Part shown: positions 9,670-14,222 of the stretch, piece after piece
Numbering within the stretch: the first letter of the stretch is position 1
Layout of the letters: each line of letters starts with the position of its first letter
Origin: Pleurotus ostreatus/Saccharomyces cerevisiae fusant
Lineage: Eukaryota > Opisthokonta
Reading direction: 5' to 3'
Assembly: GCA_024196135.1 (NCBI GenBank)
Contig: JAMQCK010000898.1
Span: forward strand, 1 to 14,222
Length of the DNA: 14,222 bases
The notes under the pieces: model-generated
Told to the model about the DNA's origin: nothing
The model's input: only the letters and a program-made list of their open reading frames with translations
Database searches by the model: none
Made by a program: the position numbers and the translations under genes

Positions 9670-10032
9670 TGCGGAAGTGCGAATTGAAGATGGGTGTGCG
9701 AAGAGGGGCTGGTGTGCGAAGAGGGGCTGGTGTGCGAAGGGAAGCTGGTGTACGAAAGACGCGATGTGAAGGACGTTGTACAGCAAAGTGAAGAACTGTT
9801 CTTGGATTGGCTAACAAGCTCGACTCAGCATGTAACTATGGAATATACGTATTAAGCATATGCACATGGAATACCAATCTATCTTTCTACATGACCTTAG
9901 TTCAGTCGAATTGACGCTTCGCAGAGGGATGATCTTCCCTGCCAAAGGGAGGGTGAACATTTAAGGGTGAATCAGCGCAGCCATGCAGATGGTATTGCCA
10001 GTAAAATGAGTGGAGGTATGTCTTGAGTAGTA
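9670..10032. other. Convergent 3' intergenic region
   Basis: The region lies between the stop codons of the AT-hook zinc-finger gene (plus) and the mitochondrial TyrRS gene (minus), so it holds both 3' UTRs. It starts with an 18-bp tandem repeat, then becomes more A/T-rich (about 9780-9900). No gene or terminator structure is identified. Confidence 0.6.
9693..9761 (+). repeat. 18-bp minisatellite, about 3.8 copies
   Basis: The unit is ggtgtgcgaagaggggct. Copies 1 (9693-9710) and 2 (9711-9728) are identical, copy 3 (9729-9746) has small changes, and copy 4 (from 9747) is partial and diverged. It begins 23 bp after the stop codon of the upstream gene. Read in another frame it would encode an RRGAGV repeat, but no splice solution links that frame to the gene. 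Confidence 0.9.
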
Positions 10033-11964
10033 CTAATTCGACTCCTTCAGCCCAACAACAAGCACATTGCTCTTCCCCGCCCGAAGCACAGCGAACTTGC
10101 CCTCAATCAAGTCGCCTTGCTCCAACGCCCTATCCTCCCCAACCACACCCTGGTTCACATAGAAGCCCTTCGACTTGCCCAGTCGGCGCGCTTCGCCTGG
10201 AGGACATAAGGATCAGCTACCCAGTCCATATATCGTCCAGGAGCTCGTCATCGAGAAACTCACTCTTCGACGCCACCAACCCATGCTCGGTGGCCAGAGA
10301 GAATATCCGCGCGCCGACCAGATCACCCTCGTCGAGCAGGACGAGGCGGGGGTCGCCCTTGAGGGCGGAGAACACTTCGCTGGCGGTCATGTCGCCGGCG
10401 TCGCCGAACATGAGACGGGTGGCCTTTTCGGCGAGTTCGCGGCCGGATTCTGGGTAGTGTCGTATCGTCAGTATGGGACGAGGGAGGAATGAACAACACG
10501 AAAAGGACTAACTCTGATGCACGAGCTCAGTGACTTCCGAGGCAAGGCGACGCTGCGCTATCCGCTTGTGGGGCGCGGTCTGAAAAGAGGTCAGAAGGGC
10601 GACAAATGCAAAGAATGGAATGAACGTACGTTGTGCTCCTGCATAACGCTCTCGATCTCCGCGTCCGAGACGAGCGTGAACAACTTGAGGTACTTCTCGA
10701 CATCCTTATCCTCAGTCAAGATCCAGTACTGCACGAATACGACCGTCAGCTTCAGTTCCGCCTTCATCGCGTCACAAGGAGACTCATACCTGATAGAACG
10801 CAAACGGACTCGTCAGCTTCGTATCCAGCCACACCGCATTCCCCGCGCTCTTGCCAAACTTCTCGCCGGATGCGGTGGTGAGCAGCGGCGTCGTCAGGCC
10901 GAAGCAGCGCGAAGACACCTTCGTCTCGGAAGGATTTTCGACAGCATCCTCGCCCTCAAGGCGCGCGATGAGCTCGAGGCCGGAGACTATGTTACCCCAC
11001 TGGTCAGAGCCGCCGACCTGGATGGTGCATCCGTAATTGCGGAAGAGGTGGTAGAAGTCGTAAGCCTGGAGTAGCTGGTAGGAGAACTCGGTATAGGACA
11101 TGCCGTCCTTCGATGTTAGGCGAGTTCGGACGCTGGATGAGGACGTATGAGTGCATGAAATGCGACATGCCGGGCTGAAGGCAGCTTTACCTCTCCTTGT
11201 TCAGCATCGTATTCATACGCGCATGACTGCCGACGACCATGAAAAAGTCGAGCATGCTGAAGTCCTTGTGCCACTCCAGGTTGCTCTTGACCTGCAAGTC
11301 AGAGAGCGCGCTCCTCGGCGAGATGCCCCGCGCCTCTGCATACTGGGTCGCGCCTTCGAAAAATTTTCGTAGCGCTGCCTCGAGCGAAGCTACGTTCTGC
11401 TCGACCACGCTCTTATTGGCAGGGTCTCGTGCGGTTCGACGTCCTGTGGGGTCACCTAGCAAGCCGGTTGCTCCTCCAATCTTCTCTCTCGAGGTAAGTC
11501 CCAGTTCAAAAGGTGTACTCATCCAGCTTACCAGCGGTATAATCTTATGGCCAGCTGCATGGAACCGGAACAGGCACATGAGATAGAGCAAGTGTCCGGC
11601 ATGCAGCGAAGGGGCCGTCGGGTCAATTCCCGCATACACAGTCTGCTGTGACCTTTGGAGGGCATTTCCCAGATCTTCCGGTCTGTAGAACTCTGATGAG
11701 GGCCATGCATGTGAGTTGAATAATGCTATTTCCTCACCGCGTGGCGTCGGCAACAAAACCACGCTTTTTCAGGTCGGAATAAAGACCTGGGTCAGCAGGA
11801 GCAGAAGTACTAAGCCCACGAAGATATTGCGCTGCTCTTGGGACTGGGCCCGTACGAGCACGATGTGCTATGCGTAACACGACATGGGTAACGCGCATCG
11901 GGGAGGAAGAAAAGGGCGCGGTCACGTGCAACTTACTCCGGCCTTTGCCGTTATTTGTGGCCAT
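10033..11964 (-). CDS. MSY1: Tyrosyl-tRNA synthetase, mitochondrial
   Basis: Class I aminoacyl-tRNA synthetase that charges mitochondrial tRNA-Tyr in the matrix. Exons in coding order: 11964-11738, 11682-11532, 11480-11191, 11132-10790, 10728-10630, 10579-10513, 10449-10264, 10196-10033; 508 aa. Seven GT-AG introns of 50-67 nt, slightly longer than those on the left of the window. Motifs: [17 protein letters not shown] (HIGH-type HAGH, residues 103-106), [34 protein letters not shown] (263-270), KFGKS (314-318, the KMSKS loop) and a C-terminal S4 RNA-binding domain ([19 protein letters not shown]). These are the bacterial/mitochondrial type, not the cytosolic type. An acidic insert of roughly 11 residues (around [12 protein letters not shown]) precedes the KFGKS segment compared with the human enzyme. 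Start: ATG 11964 has a strong context (G at -3 and +4). In-frame ATG 11898 gives a classic arginine-rich presequence ([17 protein letters not shown]) and 486 aa. Either could be used. Confidence 0.95.
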
Positions 11965-12104
11965 GCCATCTCGTGCCTCGGTACACCACTAACATGGACG
12001 CTGCTGACCGATGCGATGCAGAGATTTGGTGGTTCATACGAAAAACAGGGTATAGAGTATGTACCATCCCATCGAGCACTTGAATATCAGTAGTACGCGG
12101 AAAA

Positions 12105-13610
12105 TTACACGACATTCCACGCGACCAGGACTTTGAAGGACATTGCCTTCTTCCCGATGGCTTTCTTGAACGCAGACATGGGGTACCCGAGGCCACTGAC
12201 TTCTTTGTCGGCGCCGAGAAGGGATCGTTCGGTGATCGTACCCACAGCGTAGAGCGATACCTTGTCGTCACCCCTGGGTACGTAAACCGAGGCGCTCCAG
12301 CCACCTTGGTCGTTCCTTTCCATCGGAACCAGTTTGTCCGACGTCTTCACCGCGTAGATGTAGTTGTCCTCTTCCGCGGTCGACATGTGCTCGCACCACT
12401 TCCAAACGCTGAACACCGTCGTCGCGCCCCCCTGCACCTCCTTCGAGATCGGCTGGATCGTATCGGGGTGCAACTTCTGCTCGTGGAAGTCGCTGTAAAG
12501 CTGCGGACGCGGCGCGGCCATGATGTAGTCCGCCCACTCGACCACGCCACCGTCCTCCTCACCGATGAGCTGGAACGAACGGTCGGTCGGGAAATGCCTC
12601 TGGACGAACTCAATGGGCGTCATCGAGAACCACTCGGGCGCAAAGCGTCGTTCGTACACGCCGCCCACGAGCGCGCCCGCGCCCCAACAGGGATCCACGA
12701 GCTGCCAGACGCCGTCCATGTAGCAACAGTTCCATGCGTGACCCGTGCGCTCCTCCGGCACGGCTGCGCCAGGCGGAAGCGCCTCGAAGCCGAACCCTTT
12801 GCCATGCCCGCTTACTTCGTACGCAGTGAGCCCAGAAAGCTCGGCGAGGTGCACGAACAACCCGGCGTACCCGCCGCAAACAGCGAGACCGCTACGCAGC
12901 GTCTCCTCTGGCGTCACCGCGCGGACGGTCCTCCCGAAAAACGCCTGCGTATCGTAGTCGATGTTGTGGTGCATCCAGGTGAAGATCGCCCGGAACTTGT
13001 CCGTCTCGGTAGGGAATGGGGAAGTCAGATTGTAGGCCAGTTGTTCGAGGGACTGAACGGATTGGGGCGGGGGTTGCGCACCGTGCGCGTCGACGATGGA
13101 GAAGTCGTGGCATTTCAGACAAGTAGGGCGTTCAACGCTCTGCGCGTCTGTGGATTGCTTCGGATACTGAGGTTCGTACTGAGGTTCCGGCTCGGTATCT
13201 GGCTCGGGGGGTGGGGTAGGAAGCGAGGACCTAGAGGGTCTGTTCGGCGGTAGCGGAGGTGGTCCCTGCGCGTCAGCTTTACTGGACGGAGGTGGCGGAG
13301 GTGGGCGCCTCAACAGCCTACCAAGCTCGGGATCGTCTTGCTCGATCTCTTCGACCGTCAAACGACGTACAGGGCGTGGCCGTGATGTCGCGACAGACGG
13401 CAGCCCGTATGCCCCCTCATCATCGCCTTCGGTCTCTGGTGTCGGCAGATAGGCAGCTGTAGACGAAAGAGTGGATGATGTGCGACGCCGAGGCGGAGGC
13501 GAAGGTGGCGATATGCCCAGCGGATGACGCCCACTAGGGTACTCCTTGTGAGCCGAGGTACTGGTGCTGCCTCGCTGAGGCGGAGGAGGGGGCATTCGCC
13601 GGGGCGGCAT
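12105..13610 (-). CDS. Transglutaminase-like (Cyk3/Ky-type) protein, proline-rich N terminus
   Basis: A single uninterrupted frame of 501 aa. ATG 13610 is the first in-frame Met; a stop lies 9 nt upstream of the TTG at 13673. Residues 1-160 are proline- and arginine-rich, with poly-Pro runs and PxxP motifs (PPPLPPNRPSR) suited to SH3 binding. After CLKCHDFSIVDAHG (Cys164/Cys167) comes a transglutaminase-like core: SLEQLAYNLTSPF, KFRAIFTWMHHNIDYD, SGLAVCGGYAGLF (Cys245), RTGHAWNCC (His291) and WQLVDPCWGAGAL (Asp306), so the Cys-His-Asp triad is complete. A beta-rich C-terminal region follows. Relatives include fungal Cyk3, which acts in septum formation at the division site, and animal kyphoscoliosis peptidase. 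Fungal Cyk3 usually has an N-terminal SH3 domain; none is visible here or in the 379 bases upstream. The family assignment is firm; a cytokinesis role is inference. The stop is 140 bp before the TyrRS start, on the same strand. Confidence 0.88.
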   Translation of the reverse strand: MPPRRMPPPPPQRGSTSTSAHKEYPSGRHPLGISPPSPPPRRRTSSTLSSTAAYLPTPETEGDDEGAYGLPSVATSRPRPVRRLTVEEIEQDDPELGRLLRRPPPPPPSSKADAQGPPPLPPNRPSRSSLPTPPPEPDTEPEPQYEPQYPKQSTDAQSVERPTCLKCHDFSIVDAHGAQPPPQSVQSLEQLAYNLTSPFPTETDKFRAIFTWMHHNIDYDTQAFFGRTVRAVTPEETLRSGLAVCGGYAGLFVHLAELSGLTAYEVSGHGKGFGFEALPPGAAVPEERTGHAWNCCYMDGVWQLVDPCWGAGALVGGVYERRFAPEWFSMTPIEFVQRHFPTDRSFQLIGEEDGGVVEWADYIMAAPRPQLYSDFHEQKLHPDTIQPISKEVQGGATTVFSVWKWCEHMSTAEEDNYIYAVKTSDKLVPMERNDQGGWSASVYVPRGDDKVSLYAVGTITERSLLGADKEVSGLGYPMSAFKKAIGKKAMSFKVLVAWNVV

Positions 13611-13989
13611 TGCGGGTCTTCTTCGTCGCCAGATGCGGGAAGACGGCCTGAAGACGGCAGGAAACAAGGACAAGTGCGGTCATACCGCACCCCGTTCGCA
13701 TTCAATCGTCCGCTTGCCGCCCGCACGTAAAAGTCACCAGGCATGCCAAACATACGTCCCACGCCCAACCGCGTCTCCCTCATCGATACCGCAGAAGCAA
13801 GCTGAACCAAAGCTGAGCAAGAAAGGAAGAGCATACGCTACTTTTGAGAGGGAGGTAGAGAATGGCATAGGCGGCATATCTTATGTGAAGCGTACAACAT
13901 GGGTGTCATATAGTCACAGCGCGGGGGGCCCAAAATCGCAGGAGAGCATTCGACATGCAAACGGGTAGTAATACGTAGGAGGAGGGAAT
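13611..13989. other. Intergenic: RPS23 3' UTR and promoter of the transglutaminase-like gene
   Basis: I see no gene in these 379 bases. On the minus strand an ATG at 13834 opens a frame that overlaps the start of the downstream gene out of frame and begins with a hydrophobic run. It could act as an upstream ORF if it lies in the leader. Joining it to the main frame would need a 38-nt intron (gtatga...cttcag), shorter than any other intron here. Confidence 0.45.
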
Positions 13990-14222
13990 TTATGAGCGGG
14001 GCTTCTCCTGTAGTAAGGCGTCAGATACTCCGCGCAGATACGCGATAAGGCGTGCGACTGACCTTCTTCTCCTTCCAGAGGGCGAGCAGACCGACGCCAG
14101 AGACCTTGACGATCTTGAAGCGCACACCCGGAATATCACCCTTTGCCTTACCCCGGCGACCGAAGCCGGAGATGAGGACCTCGTCGTTCTCGTCGACGAA
14201 GTTCAGGCAACCGTCGTTCTAA
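13990..14222 (-). CDS. RPS23: 40S ribosomal protein S23 (uS12), C-terminal exons, 5'-partial
   Basis: C-terminal part of the small-subunit protein uS12, which sits at the decoding centre and contributes to translational accuracy. Exons in coding order: 14218-14063 (52 codons, [20 protein letters not shown] ... LLALWKEKK) and 14007-13990 (EKPRS and stop), separated by a 55-nt GT-AG intron (gtcagt...tacag). The sequence is nearly the same as the yeast C terminus. The bases ttag at 14222-14219 are the acceptor of a further upstream intron, so the exon begins at 14218 in phase 0 with the Asn that follows AFVP in the family. The N-terminal two-thirds lies beyond the window. Confidence 0.97.
14008..14062 (-). 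other. RPS23: Last intron of RPS23
   Basis: The donor aag|gtcagt and acceptor ctacag|gag leave a terminal coding exon of only 18 nt (EKPRS plus stop). Reading through the donor would replace the invariant C-terminal pentapeptide. Confidence 0.93.

Noticed and set aside
9570..9791. RRGAGV repeat as a C-terminal extension of the AT-hook protein
   Set aside because: No splice pair I tried enters that frame; the one 50-nt candidate (donor near 9572, acceptor gaacag) creates an immediate stop.
12306..13253. Long plus-strand open frame (315 codons) opposite the transglutaminase-like gene
   Set aside because: It is an antisense shadow: Arg/Val/Leu-rich composition from GC-rich codons, no recognised motif, while the minus strand carries a full catalytic domain.
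13634..13671. 38-nt intron joining an upstream exon to the transglutaminase-like gene
   Set aside because: Phase works, but it is shorter than any intron here and the upstream peptide has no family similarity.
1..14222. tRNA genes, transposons, terminal inverted repeats or CRISPR-like arrays
   Set aside because: None was seen by eye: no cloverleaf-like boxes, transposase motifs or long inverted repeats. A covariance-model and repeat search would be needed to exclude degraded copies.

Overview
The window is nuclear DNA of a filamentous basidiomycete, most likely an Agaricomycete (mushroom or polypore class). The evidence is intron-dense genes with introns of about 47-67 nt, GC-rich coding sequence, short intergenic gaps, and fungal forms of TOP1, an EMP70/TM9SF protein, mitochondrial TyrRS and ribosomal protein S23. 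The genus cannot be read from the sequence. I see no mobile element, CRISPR array, tRNA or rRNA.

Layout. Plus strand: the 3' part of DNA topoisomerase I (1-2720, ten exons in view); a complete nine-transmembrane EMP70/TM9SF protein (3072-5648, fourteen exons); a gap of about 750 bp; then two consecutive genes for zinc-finger proteins that look like diverged tandem paralogues (6405-8389 and 8512-9669). Minus strand, converging on these: mitochondrial tyrosyl-tRNA synthetase (11964-10033, eight exons); an uninterrupted gene for a Cyk3/Kyphoscoliosis-type transglutaminase-like protein (13610-12105); and the last two exons of 40S ribosomal protein S23 (14218-13990). The strand switch lies in 9670-10032, which begins with an 18-bp minisatellite.

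The genes do not form a pathway. They are mostly core cellular functions (DNA topology, secretory membrane traffic, mitochondrial and cytosolic translation, probably cytokinesis) beside a lineage-specific zinc-finger pair of unknown role. I find no strong case for a new multi-gene system. The points of most interest are the zinc-finger pair; a first exon of the first zinc-finger gene that lies outside its long open frame; a GC-AG intron in TOP1; the TOP1 catalytic tyrosine carried on a 24-nt micro-exon; a 16-nt micro-exon in the TM9SF gene; and a short transglutaminase-like protein that keeps its Cys-His-Asp triad but shows no SH3 domain.

Exon boundaries were set by hand from GT/GC-AG sites, phase continuity and remembered family sequence. 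No transcript or database evidence was available.
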